The notes beneath the pieces are model-generated. The model had not been told where the DNA came from. It did not search any database and saw nothing but the letters and a program-made list of their open reading frames with translations. The position numbers and the translations under genes are program-made. From NCBI GenBank assembly GCA_030642405.1, contig DAOWNV010000071.1, forward strand, positions 1-10,598: 10,598 nt of DNA. Direction: 5' to 3'. The DNA is from Desulfosarcina sp. Lineage in GTDB: Bacteria; Desulfobacterota; Desulfobacteria; Desulfobacterales; Desulfosarcinaceae. Shown piece after piece: positions 1 to 6,377 of this stretch (positions within the stretch are counted from its first letter, which is position 1; every line of letters starts with the position of its first letter).

Positions 1-186
1 CCGGTTGGCCGTGGCATGGCCGACGACTCCCTGAAAACCGGCCTCGACGATTTCCGCAGACTCCATCCGCTTGGCCCGGATGGTCAAAGGTCCTACGATG
101 GAGGTACCGAATCCCACCAGCACTCCGATGATGACCATTACAATAGCCATCTCGATAAGGGTAAAACCGGCCTGATGGTGGTTCAT
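1..186 (-). CDS. Prepilin-like protein, N-terminal part (cut by window edge)
   Basis: The first 62 residues are visible and the gene runs off the left edge. The start reads MNHHQAGFTLIEMAIVMVII, a textbook class III signal. It has a short leader ending in Gly7, Phe8 as the first mature residue, Glu12 (mature position 5), then a hydrophobic helix to about residue 30. PilD-type peptidase would cleave after Gly7 and N-methylate Phe8. Proteins of this type are fibre subunits or minor pseudopilins of type IV pili or type II secretion systems, held in the inner membrane before assembly. The gene lies 29 nt after the stop of another prepilin gene and downstream of the secretin gene, so it is probably a second subunit of the same machine. 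The ribosome site is weak (AGGA about 18 nt upstream). Because the C-terminal part is missing, major and minor pilin cannot be separated. Confidence 0.85.
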   Translation of the reverse strand, partial: MNHHQAGFTLIEMAIVMVIIGVLVGFGTSIVGPLTIRAKRMESAEIVEAGFQGVVGHATANR

Positions 187-215
187 CGTATTTTTTATCT
201 AAATCCTAAAAAAAA

Positions 216-785
216 CTATAGAGGAAGGTACAAATAGGTAACGGCTGTGCCGGTATAGGTGGAACTAGCTAGGATACTCCCGGTATTCCACACACCGTCA
301 TCGTACTTAAGATCGATCTCTTGGCACACATCCGGGGGCAGATTGTCATACCGGATATAATGATCCGTTTTCCCTCCTGCGGGAGTGACAAAATACACTA
401 GATAACTATCTCCAAAGGCATGTTTAGGATAACTATCTACACCGTTTCCATCGAAATTTCCGGAGATGATGCCGGCATTGGCCAAATCCTCGAACATCAT
501 ATCGGATTCATCAGCATTGATCTGCCCGTTTCCTGGATTGGCTCCACCGTTGTTGCTATCATTGGGTGGAAAGGTCGTGTTAGCTTCATCGCCGGGATAA
601 ACACCATATTTATCATAAAAAGTATAGATGGCGGCCCGTACTTCGTCGGCGGACTTTACGACTCGTTTGACCTTGGCATTTTTAATAATGGTTTGCCCCT
701 TGAGAACACCACCCATCAACAACCCAATGATCACCAGAACAATGGCGATCTCTACTAACGTAAATCCCTTTTGATTTCTTAACAT
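216..785 (-). CDS. Type IV pilin / prepilin-type fibre subunit
   Basis: This is a complete 189-residue prepilin. The leader MLRNQKG is followed by FTLVE (cleavage after Gly7, Phe8, Glu12) and a hydrophobic helix to about residue 29. The remainder forms the globular head. Residues about 64-94 are rich in Gly, Asn and Asp, and residues 110-117 (NFDGNGVD) resemble a calcium-type loop, as in some type II pseudopilins; calcium binding is inference. There is only one cysteine (Cys154), so the C-terminal disulfide loop of classical PilA pilins is absent. Its size suits a major pilin or a major pseudopilin. A GGAGAG ribosome site lies about 6 nt before the ATG. It follows the secretin gene after 137 nt that hold a hairpin and an 11-bp tandem repeat, so it may have its own promoter and be expressed above the operon level. 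Confidence 0.9.
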   Translation of the reverse strand: MLRNQKGFTLVEIAIVLVIIGLLMGGVLKGQTIIKNAKVKRVVKSADEVRAAIYTFYDKYGVYPGDEANTTFPPNDSNNGGANPGNGQINADESDMMFEDLANAGIISGNFDGNGVDSYPKHAFGDSYLVYFVTPAGGKTDHYIRYDNLPPDVCQEIDLKYDDGVWNTGSILASSTYTGTAVTYLYLPL

Positions 786-801
786 TGCATACTCTCCAAA
801 G

Positions 802-823
802 TTAGTTGTAAATTAGTTGTAAA
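802..823. repeat. 11-bp tandem direct repeat upstream of pilin gene
   Basis: TTAGTTGTAAA occurs twice, head to tail, with no mismatch (802-812 and 813-823). It ends about 17 bp upstream of the pilin start at 785. Its place next to the ribosome site suggests a 5' untranslated or operator element, but no known binding site was recognised. The copies are seen directly; the role is inference. Confidence 0.6.
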
Positions 824-871
824 AGTAAAGAATCTCATCATTCACCTTGATTCTTCATCTTTTGTATCGGT

Positions 872-903
872 CGGTTTTTATTGGGACTTTAATAAAAAAA
901 CCG
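872..903. terminator. Possible hairpin between secretin and pilin genes
   Basis: CGGTTTTTATT at 872-882 is complementary to AATAAAAAAACCG at 891-903, apart from two extra A residues, with a loop of about 8 nt. It lies 20 nt beyond the secretin stop. On the minus strand the T run lies in the 5' arm, not after the stem, so this is not a canonical intrinsic terminator. It could act as a partial terminator or RNA-processing site that separates pilin from secretin expression. Confidence 0.3.
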
Positions 904-922
904 TCAACCGAAAATCACCGTA

Positions 923-2419
923 TCACCCACGATCCCGCATGTGAGGCGTGATGAAAATGACCAGTTCCCGTGTCTGCAGCTTATCATCCACATGCCTGAA
1001 CCAGTTGCCGATAAAGGGCAAACTTTCCAGCCCGGTAAGCCCTTGGTGTTCCAGGTCCTTGGTCTGGCTTATTAACCCGGCCAGCACCAAGGTATTCCCT
1101 GCTTGAACACGCACGGTTGTGGCAATTTCCTGAAGATCGATGATCGGATTCTTGATCGTTTGAACCGTTGTCGAAGAAGTTGGCAGTTCCACATCCGCCT
1201 CTTCTTGTATGCGGGTGATGGTTGGGACAATATTCATAGTCACCATTCCCTGTTCCGATATTTGAACGGAAATACCGAATTGGAGTCCCAGGACAGCACG
1301 CTTGATACTAGTGCCAAAGGTTACCACCTTGGTGTCTTCATCCCGATCCACCCCATCCACATCCCCGTATGGAAATTGAAAGCCGACGGTTAACAAAGCC
1401 GATCTGCCATTCATCAAAGCAAGATGTGGATTGGATATGACTGCCACTTCACCCTGGGTGCGTAAAAAGTCCACAACCATACCCAAAGCACTTTCACCGG
1501 CCAGGGCAAGAGTACTGCCGCCGTTGAAGTTCATGTTGAAATTATCCACGAAAAATCCTGATGAAGAGGTGAAAGCAGCATTAACGGATGTCCAGTCAAT
1601 ACCCAACTGTTGACGGTCGGTCAGCCGAACTTCCATGATTTTGGCTTCAATAAACACCTGCCGGTTAAGCGCTTCGGATAAAGCGTCTAAAAACCTAACC
1701 ATGGCATCCACCTTCTTGGGCCTGTCCATTAAGTAGATCAAGCCACCGGTTCGATTAATCTGAACAGTACCGTCATCGGATTTCAATGCTTTCAATGTCT
1801 CATAAACAGCTGACCATGTGTCGGAAGTCTCCTCTTTTTTTTTCGTTCTTAAAAGGAATTTGCCGCTTACACCGGCATCTTCGACACTGGAGGCCAACAT
1901 ATCCCCGCCTATCTCGATATCCGTCTCCCCCGGCAAATCCAGATAGTCAAAAGCATAAATTCGTTCCATCATTCCTGTTATGCTCAACATTTCTCCATCA
2001 ACGGTCCATGCATACCCGGCACCGTTTTTCACCACCATGTTCATGGCCTCCGAAAAAGTGGCCTGTTTCAGATGGACAGTAACCGGCCGTGACAGATCTA
2101 CATCGGATTCAACAGACAGGTTCATGGGCGTATTCACCATAATCGCTTCCAGCGCTGCTGAAAGAGGAACACCATTCAACGTCATCGAATACATCGTTTC
2201 AGGCAAATCGAAATCCACCGTTTTTGGCTGTACCCGATGGGAAAATGGAGGGGGGCCCGGTGGCGCCGGCTGAATATCTTGTTGAAGAATCTCCCGTATG
2301 GTTTTTGGGTCTACCGGTTCGGTTTCCGGTAGACGAATAGTAGACCCTGCACAAGCGGAAACGACAAGCGAAAGAAGCACGGTGATGGCCAATCGATATT
2401 TGAAAATGTATCTCTTCAT
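923..2419 (-). CDS. mshL: Secretin lipoprotein, PilQ/MshL/GspD family
   Basis: This 498-residue protein should form the ring-shaped outer-membrane channel through which a pilus or secreted substrate passes. It has a lipoprotein signal with lipobox VSAC (Cys23), a trait of MshL-type secretins. A Pro-rich linker (about 48-60) is followed by an STN/N0-like region (about 76-150) and a KH-like N1 region (about 205-255). The secretin core covers about 256-495. Family hallmarks include ISNPHLALMNGRSALLTVG (328-346) and the C-terminal run from LVLAGLIS (444-451) through GLESLPFIGNWF (463-474) to ELVIFITPHM (485-494). A strong ribosome site (AAGGAG) sits 3 nt before the ATG. The gene lies 35 nt after the PilP-like gene and closes the assembly block of the operon. 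The secretin assignment is secure. MshL rather than PilQ is preferred because of the lipobox, the short N-terminus and the neighbouring MshI/J/K-like genes. Confidence 0.92.
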   Translation of the reverse strand: MKRYIFKYRLAITVLLSLVVSACAGSTIRLPETEPVDPKTIREILQQDIQPAPPGPPPFSHRVQPKTVDFDLPETMYSMTLNGVPLSAALEAIMVNTPMNLSVESDVDLSRPVTVHLKQATFSEAMNMVVKNGAGYAWTVDGEMLSITGMMERIYAFDYLDLPGETDIEIGGDMLASSVEDAGVSGKFLLRTKKKEETSDTWSAVYETLKALKSDDGTVQINRTGGLIYLMDRPKKVDAMVRFLDALSEALNRQVFIEAKIMEVRLTDRQQLGIDWTSVNAAFTSSSGFFVDNFNMNFNGGSTLALAGESALGMVVDFLRTQGEVAVISNPHLALMNGRSALLTVGFQFPYGDVDGVDRDEDTKVVTFGTSIKRAVLGLQFGISVQISEQGMVTMNIVPTITRIQEEADVELPTSSTTVQTIKNPIIDLQEIATTVRVQAGNTLVLAGLISQTKDLEHQGLTGLESLPFIGNWFRHVDDKLQTRELVIFITPHMRDRG

Positions 2420-2454
2420 TGACTCCTTAACAACACAAACAGTGACATCTTGTC

Positions 2455-2991
2455 TTACTGCATCGATAGCGAATAGTTATTGTCCGGAGCTTTAACGAAC
2501 CAGATCTTCTCTCCGTTATTCAAACGGACACCCCGAATTGTTATCTCTTCGACGGTAAGGTCTCCCAGCTTTTCACCTTCTGCGCAGACAGCCCCATCCA
2601 GCATCGCCAACCGTCTGGTGGAACCGTTCGTGGAATAACCGGTAAGAATTCCCGTCAATACCGGCAGTGAAGCCGGTAAAGCTTTGACACGTTTGGTTAC
2701 GATTTTTTTTGGTATCACTTTTTTCGAAACCGGTGACGATTCAGGCGACAGCTCCGGTGTGTAACGTCCGGCAAGTCTATCGATCCCATGGATCACTTTG
2801 CCGGACTTATCCGCTGAAAGCTTACGGAATTCGAGGAGCCCCCGATCCACAGTTCTTATGCCTTCGGAATAGCCGGACAACGGTTCATCCAATAAGGCAA
2901 GCAAGGCATAGCCGTTGATTCCGACGACCAAGAGGCCGGCCAGGACACAGCAACTGATTAAAATACGGCCTAAACCGGGTTTCAGTTTCAT
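2455..2991 (-). CDS. PilP/MshK/GspC-like inner-membrane pilus assembly protein
   Basis: This 178-residue protein has a short cytoplasmic start, one membrane helix (about 8-34), a basic and Pro-rich linker (about 80-110) and a small beta domain (about 108-172). The domain carries LTGIL, then RRLAMLDGAVCAEGEKLGD and VEEITIRGVRL, the pattern of the homology region of GspC and PilP. In that family the domain contacts the N-terminal domains of the secretin and links the inner-membrane platform to the outer-membrane channel. The start codon overlaps the upstream PilO-like stop (ATGA, 2988-2991), and the secretin gene follows, matching mshJ-mshK-mshL and pilO-pilP-pilQ order. The single Cys136 in the beta domain has no partner in that domain. 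Sequence similarity in this family is low, so the call rests on topology, the beta-domain motif and context. Confidence 0.75.
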   Translation of the reverse strand: MKLKPGLGRILISCCVLAGLLVVGINGYALLALLDEPLSGYSEGIRTVDRGLLEFRKLSADKSGKVIHGIDRLAGRYTPELSPESSPVSKKVIPKKIVTKRVKALPASLPVLTGILTGYSTNGSTRRLAMLDGAVCAEGEKLGDLTVEEITIRGVRLNNGEKIWFVKAPDNNYSLSMQ

Positions 2992-3506
2992 GTCATCCCA
3001 TAGCCTTCAATGGAATAGTGATAGACAAAAGTTGCTGACAGTTTAGATACCCGATGGTGTGGATCTGCATTCATTTCCAATTTCGATATCTCAAGATAAG
3101 GATAGGCGTCCTCAACGGCTCCTATCCATTTCACTAACGCAGGTATGGATCCCTTGGCCCGTATTTGGATGAATGCCGGACTAACGACCTGGGTCCCATT
3201 CTTTCCCTCAACGCGCATTTTTTTCAGACCACACATTTCGAAAAGCCGTTTTAAATCATTTTCGACCACTAAAAAACCCAAATCATATGATTTAACGCTA
3301 TGGGTCAGCCGGGTATTCCAATACCGCACATCATTGATGTCGGTCTCCTTGGATTTTAGATAGCGTTGATCCATTTTAACACCTTCCAACGCCTGGCGAC
3401 CCGACTGGATTTCAGATATACTAACCATGTTCCAACCGGTCGTCGCCAGCACCGCACTCCAGATGATCCCGACAACAAGCCATTTTCGTTCTATTTTGTT
3501 CATCAT
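2988..3506 (-). CDS. PilO/MshJ/GspM-like pilus assembly protein
   Basis: With the start chosen here this is a 172-residue bitopic protein. It has a short basic cytoplasmic tail (MMNKIERKW), one membrane helix (about 9-29) and a periplasmic part. That part has a helical stretch to about residue 90, then a ferredoxin-like segment (about 100-172) ending in YHYSIEGYGMT. This matches PilO and GspM, which pair with PilN or GspL to form the inner-membrane alignment complex. An upstream in-frame ATG at 3518 would add four residues. The ATG at 3506 is preferred because it gives a 4-nt ATGA overlap with the preceding stop, as seen at the next junction, and suggests translational coupling. Neither start has a clear ribosome site. 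The family is highly divergent, so the assignment depends on order and topology. Confidence 0.72.
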   Translation of the reverse strand: MMNKIERKWLVVGIIWSAVLATTGWNMVSISEIQSGRQALEGVKMDQRYLKSKETDINDVRYWNTRLTHSVKSYDLGFLVVENDLKRLFEMCGLKKMRVEGKNGTQVVSPAFIQIRAKGSIPALVKWIGAVEDAYPYLEISKLEMNADPHHRVSKLSATFVYHYSIEGYGMT

Positions 3507-4918
3507 AAAAGCCCGCATTGCAATTTAACCCGGTATACAGGAACCTCTTTAAGCGCTCTGGAACGGTCTAAAATGATCTGCACATCCTTTTCCTCCAAGG
3601 GTCGTGTCTGTGAATGAAACGATTCATTCAACCGATCCAGCAAGGACCGCAATATTTTTTTTAATTCATCCGGATTCCGTGCATGTGCAATGGCGGTGAT
3701 CGACATCTGGGACGTAGATGTCAAATCCATAGAAAGCTTCTCTATTGAGACAGCATCGGGAAGAGCCAGAAAGGTCTGCAAGACCGATTCACTCCCGGAG
3801 GGCCGTTTAAGGGATCGGCGCACAATTTCGAGTTCCTGTGTAGCTTCCTCAATGATCAGGCCGGAGGGATCCGCTGAATTCATGACTGCCATCTGCTTCT
3901 TTGTGTCAACCGACAACGAACGGAGATAAATGGATTCAGCAGTCAACAGCACGACCAATAAAAGCCCAACGGCAATAGCAGCCCATTGCACCGGCCGCCA
4001 GTATAACTCTTTTTTTAACGGTTTGTGAGAAATGGCATTTCTATCCGTCCGCATTAAATCTTTGGTGGAGAAAAGCGAACATGAAGGGGGAATATATTGA
4101 GCGTTTCCGATACCGGATGATAAAGAAAGACCGGGCAGAGCATCGATTCTTCTTCCCATAACCTCGGTAAGACGGTTCTTTGTATCCGGATCCTGATCCT
4201 GATCCTGATCAACAAGAAACAGATCCTCTACCGGGTTTTTGGTTTTCTGAGAATACAGGTAAAAGGATTGATTGATTTCATAATTGAGTCGGTTATATAC
4301 TTGCTCATGTTCGTTCCCTGCATCCGGCAGTTCGATGGTTCGGGAAAAAATAAACCGTCCATTGAAAAAGAAGTATAAGAAACAGCCGGTTTGATCCAGA
4401 TGAATGAGCCCGGCCCTTTTTTCTTTAAATCCTTCAATCGATTCTCCCAAACGGGTTGTCCACAACAAAGCCGGCGTGGTAATCCGACGGGGAGCGATGC
4501 CTAAAGCGTCCAACTGATGATAGAGCTGATAGGCGACGGTTTCTTGTAAATAATAGGTATACAGCTCCCGGTTGTTGTCATTGCCTTCAATCATCAGGGT
4601 ATCGTAAAAATCCTGGGCTTCGGCAGGTACGGTGGGATCTTGTTTTAATTTTCTCTCGATGAAAGCAGCGACCAGCGATTGCTTATGAGCTTGAAATGCA
4701 TCAGTGCGGTTCCCCAACCAATAGTCCGGGACGACCAATAAGTGATTGACCGATTGCAACACCTTTACAGGGAGATCTTTTTTCCCATGACCGTCCCTTC
4801 CGAAGGATGCGATGGAATTGCTGGCCAAAAGTTCCGCATTGCCGTTTCGAAATATTAGATAGAACCCGACATTTTGATCATCGGCAAAAGTAACCATATG
4901 TTTTTTAGCTCTAAACAT
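3503..4918 (-). CDS. PilM-PilN fusion, MshI/GspL-like assembly protein
   Basis: This 471-residue protein joins a cytoplasmic actin-like PilM part (about 1-290), a membrane helix (about 311-333) and a periplasmic PilN-like part (about 335-471). Classical type IV pilus operons encode PilM and PilN separately; the fused layout is that of GspL. In known systems this piece couples the assembly ATPase to the periplasmic PilO/PilP complex. The usual N-terminal nucleotide-binding signature of PilM (IGIDIG-like) is not visible; the equivalent region reads MVTFADDQNVGFYLIF, so ATP binding may be lost. A DQDQDQD linker (238-244) is encoded by a hexamer repeat. The gene is the first of the pilus operon, with 236 bp of non-coding DNA upstream and no strong ribosome site. 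Met8 is an alternative start. The C-terminus overlaps the PilO-like start. Confidence 0.75.
   Translation of the reverse strand: MFRAKKHMVTFADDQNVGFYLIFRNGNAELLASNSIASFGRDGHGKKDLPVKVLQSVNHLLVVPDYWLGNRTDAFQAHKQSLVAAFIERKLKQDPTVPAEAQDFYDTLMIEGNDNNRELYTYYLQETVAYQLYHQLDALGIAPRRITTPALLWTTRLGESIEGFKEKRAGLIHLDQTGCFLYFFFNGRFIFSRTIELPDAGNEHEQVYNRLNYEINQSFYLYSQKTKNPVEDLFLVDQDQDQDPDTKNRLTEVMGRRIDALPGLSLSSGIGNAQYIPPSCSLFSTKDLMRTDRNAISHKPLKKELYWRPVQWAAIAVGLLLVVLLTAESIYLRSLSVDTKKQMAVMNSADPSGLIIEEATQELEIVRRSLKRPSGSESVLQTFLALPDAVSIEKLSMDLTSTSQMSITAIAHARNPDELKKILRSLLDRLNESFHSQTRPLEEKDVQIILDRSRALKEVPVYRVKLQCGLL
4189..4210. repeat. GATCCT hexamer microsatellite inside the PilM/PilN-like gene
   Basis: GATCCT is repeated about 3.7 times (4189-4210). 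On the coding strand it encodes alternating Asp-Gln residues. Because the unit is 6 bp, gain or loss of a copy would change linker length by two residues without shifting the frame. The repeat is seen directly; length variation is inference. Confidence 0.75.
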
Positions 4919-4978
4919 GATGGTTTATTTATCGGCAGCCCAATAAGGAAGTTTACCTAATCTCTCATTTTTCATCAT

Positions 4979-5011
4979 TTTCATCTTCATTTTCAAAAAA
5001 TGCAGATGAAA
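4979..5011. other. AT-rich inverted repeat upstream of the pilus operon
   Basis: TTTCATCT (4979-4986) and AGATGAAA (5004-5011) form a perfect 8-bp inverted repeat with a 17-nt spacer, 60-90 bp upstream of the PilM/PilN-like start. The remainder of the 236-bp gap (4919-5154) holds no gene that can be supported and no convincing -35/-10 pair. The repeat could be an operator or a weak RNA hairpin in the leader. The surrounding ATTTTCAT-rich sequence is low in complexity, so chance is a real alternative. Confidence 0.3.
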
Positions 5012-5154
5012 TGAAAAAGCCTTAAAACTGAAGCATCGCTATCAGCACAGGCAAAAAGGCAGGCTAAATTGAGGAGGGGTTGATTATCATTGACTTTTCG
5101 AATCCGAAAAATGGAGACTTTCTTTGGCGGGGAACAGACAAAATAACCTACATC

Positions 5155-5442
5155 TTATTCTGAATAATTAAAATTGAATAACCCGGTCCGCTTCCACTTC
5201 CACCCTTTCTTTTTCATACAATGATTGATCATCTTCATTTCGTCCATGGCGTCATAGGTATCCGGCTCATCGCGAATCCCCTCTCTCGCCCATTTTTCGC
5301 ATTCCTGATGATCAATCGTCCACTCCTTCTCGGTTTTGGCCGGGTGAAAGGGTTTGTGAGTACAGGAAACAAAAAAAAACGGCACCATTATCATAAGGCA
5401 AAAAAAATAAAGAACGACTGGTTGTTTGAGTATTCTCTTCAT
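5155..5442 (-). CDS. Small cysteine-containing lipoprotein of unknown function
   Basis: This 95-residue protein has a basic start, a long hydrophobic stretch and a lipobox ending FVSC, so Cys27 should be lipidated and the mature protein membrane-anchored. The 69-residue mature part is charged and carries two further cysteines: Cys48 in DHQECEKWA and Cys75 in INHCMKKKGW. The spacing and the CMxxKGW ending resemble a loose, common type of small bacterial lipoprotein whose two cysteines probably form a disulfide. No enzymatic motif is visible. The ATG overlaps the stop of the selenocysteine DsbA-like gene (ATGA, 5439-5442), so the two are probably translationally coupled. A client or partner relationship with that oxidoreductase is plausible but is inference. 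The family was not identified. Confidence 0.8.
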   Translation of the reverse strand: MKRILKQPVVLYFFCLMIMVPFFFVSCTHKPFHPAKTEKEWTIDHQECEKWAREGIRDEPDTYDAMDEMKMINHCMKKKGWKWKRTGLFNFNYSE

Positions 5443-6269
5443 TGACCCAACTCCTGGCGTATCAGTTGTTGTAGTTTACCCAAATCTTTGTTTGCGATCC
5501 TTTTTCCGTTCAAAAAAACGGTCGGTGTTCCCCGAACCCCAATTCTTTTCCCGTTCTCCAGATCCTCATCAATCAACTTTCGAATGGATGTCAGCTGCCG
5601 ATCCTTTGCAAACTGGTCCATATTCAATTCCAACTCTTTTGCGATCTCAACAATTTTCTCTTCGTTGAGTTGTTTGTGGTTTTCCAAAAGCTTGCTGTGA
5701 AACGCCCAGAATTGACCCTGCTTTTCCGCAGCCAGGGCCGCCATAGCACCCGGCCTTGACAATTTATGATTAGAAAGAGGAAAGTGCTTGATCACATAAT
5801 TGACATCGTTGGGAAATTTATCCAGCACCTGCTGAATATAGCGCTCTAATCGCGCACAGTAAGGTCACTGGTAGTCGTCGAAAATAACAATCGTAGCTCC
5901 GGCACCTGACGGCCCTTTGACGGCCCTATTTTTTATATTGATATCAAAAACACGGCTTACCTGAAGAATAGAAATCATAGATGGATTCGTTGATGTGAGA
6001 ACCAATCGGCCGGTTTCCTGATAGGCAACACCGGTAAAATGCTTGTCCACAGGGATGCGGTCCAATACTGTTTTCTTTTCAACGGAATATATCAAAACCG
6101 CACCCGGTGTCAGGACAAACACCATATCGCCGTCGGACTTTACGGCCACATCCAGGATGGAGGCATCAATTTTTTCTTCAAAAACAGGATCAACGTCGAA
6201 AGAGGCATACGCGAAGATCGGGATGAGAAGTACGGCAAATGTAATCATCCACTTCATGTTTGATGGCAT
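5439..6269 (-). CDS. DsbA-like thioredoxin-fold selenoprotein (UGA at 5865-5867 read as Sec)
   Basis: Read through the UGA, this is one 276-residue exported oxidoreductase. Residues 1-22 are a signal peptide (ending AYA). Residues about 24-112 form a beta-rich region resembling two propeller-like repeats (ILDVAVKSDGDMVFVLT and FTGVAYQETGRLVLTS). The thioredoxin/DsbA part begins at GATIVIFDDYQ, then Sec135-Pro-Tyr-Cys138, where DsbA proteins carry CPYC. It continues with VIKHFPL, GQFWAFHSKL and the cis-Pro loop GTPTVFLNG (Pro249). Cys138 is the only cysteine. Both halves are in one frame and match the same family on either side of the codon, as recoding predicts. The chosen start (6269) has AAAGGA 5 nt upstream and places the signal peptide at the N-terminus; an open frame to 6359 exists upstream. 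Its substrates, and whether it oxidises, reduces or isomerises, are unknown. A nonsense mutation is the main alternative. Confidence 0.85.
5823..5864 (-). promoter_or_regulatory. Candidate bacterial SECIS region after the UGA
   Basis: Two hairpins can form in the coding RNA just after the UGA. The first has GCGC arms (5852-5855 and 5841-5844) around a 7-nt loop starting with G; its loop begins 13 nt after the UGA. The second, CAGC-AGGU-GCUG (5834-5823), has its loop 34 nt after the UGA. Its AGGU loop closed by a C-G pair resembles the apical loop of the E. coli fdhF element. Bacterial elements lie within a few tens of nt after the UGA with a G near the start of the loop. Which hairpin SelB would bind, if either, cannot be settled by eye. 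Confidence 0.5.
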
Positions 6270-6377
6270 AAAAATCCTTTGCTTGAGAAAATTGATTGAC
6301 GAATTGGAAATCAACCGTAAAACATTCTCAAGATACAACAAAAAACCATGTCTATGCAAGATGTCCCGAACGCTTTT

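Noticed and set aside
1103..1393. Plus-strand open frames inside the secretin gene
   Set aside because: They lie opposite a well-supported secretin, have no domain pattern and are shadow frames.
5095..5110. TTTTCG/CGAAAA hairpin as a terminator after the lipoprotein gene
   Set aside because: It has a 6-bp stem that is mostly A-T and no following T run on the minus strand.
5439..5828. A separate 129-residue thioredoxin-like gene starting at GTG 5828
   Set aside because: It lacks the active-site strand and nucleophile. It is the in-frame continuation of the selenoprotein, with no ribosome site of its own.
5865..5867. UGA as a nonsense mutation making a pseudogene
   Set aside because: It replaces precisely the catalytic Cys, the frame is intact on both sides, and the downstream lipoprotein start is still coupled to the true stop. 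It is kept as the main alternative and not preferred.
6270..6359. N-terminal extension of the selenoprotein to ATG 6359
   Set aside because: It would bury the signal peptide 30 residues inside the protein. The ATG at 6269 has a clear AAAGGA site.
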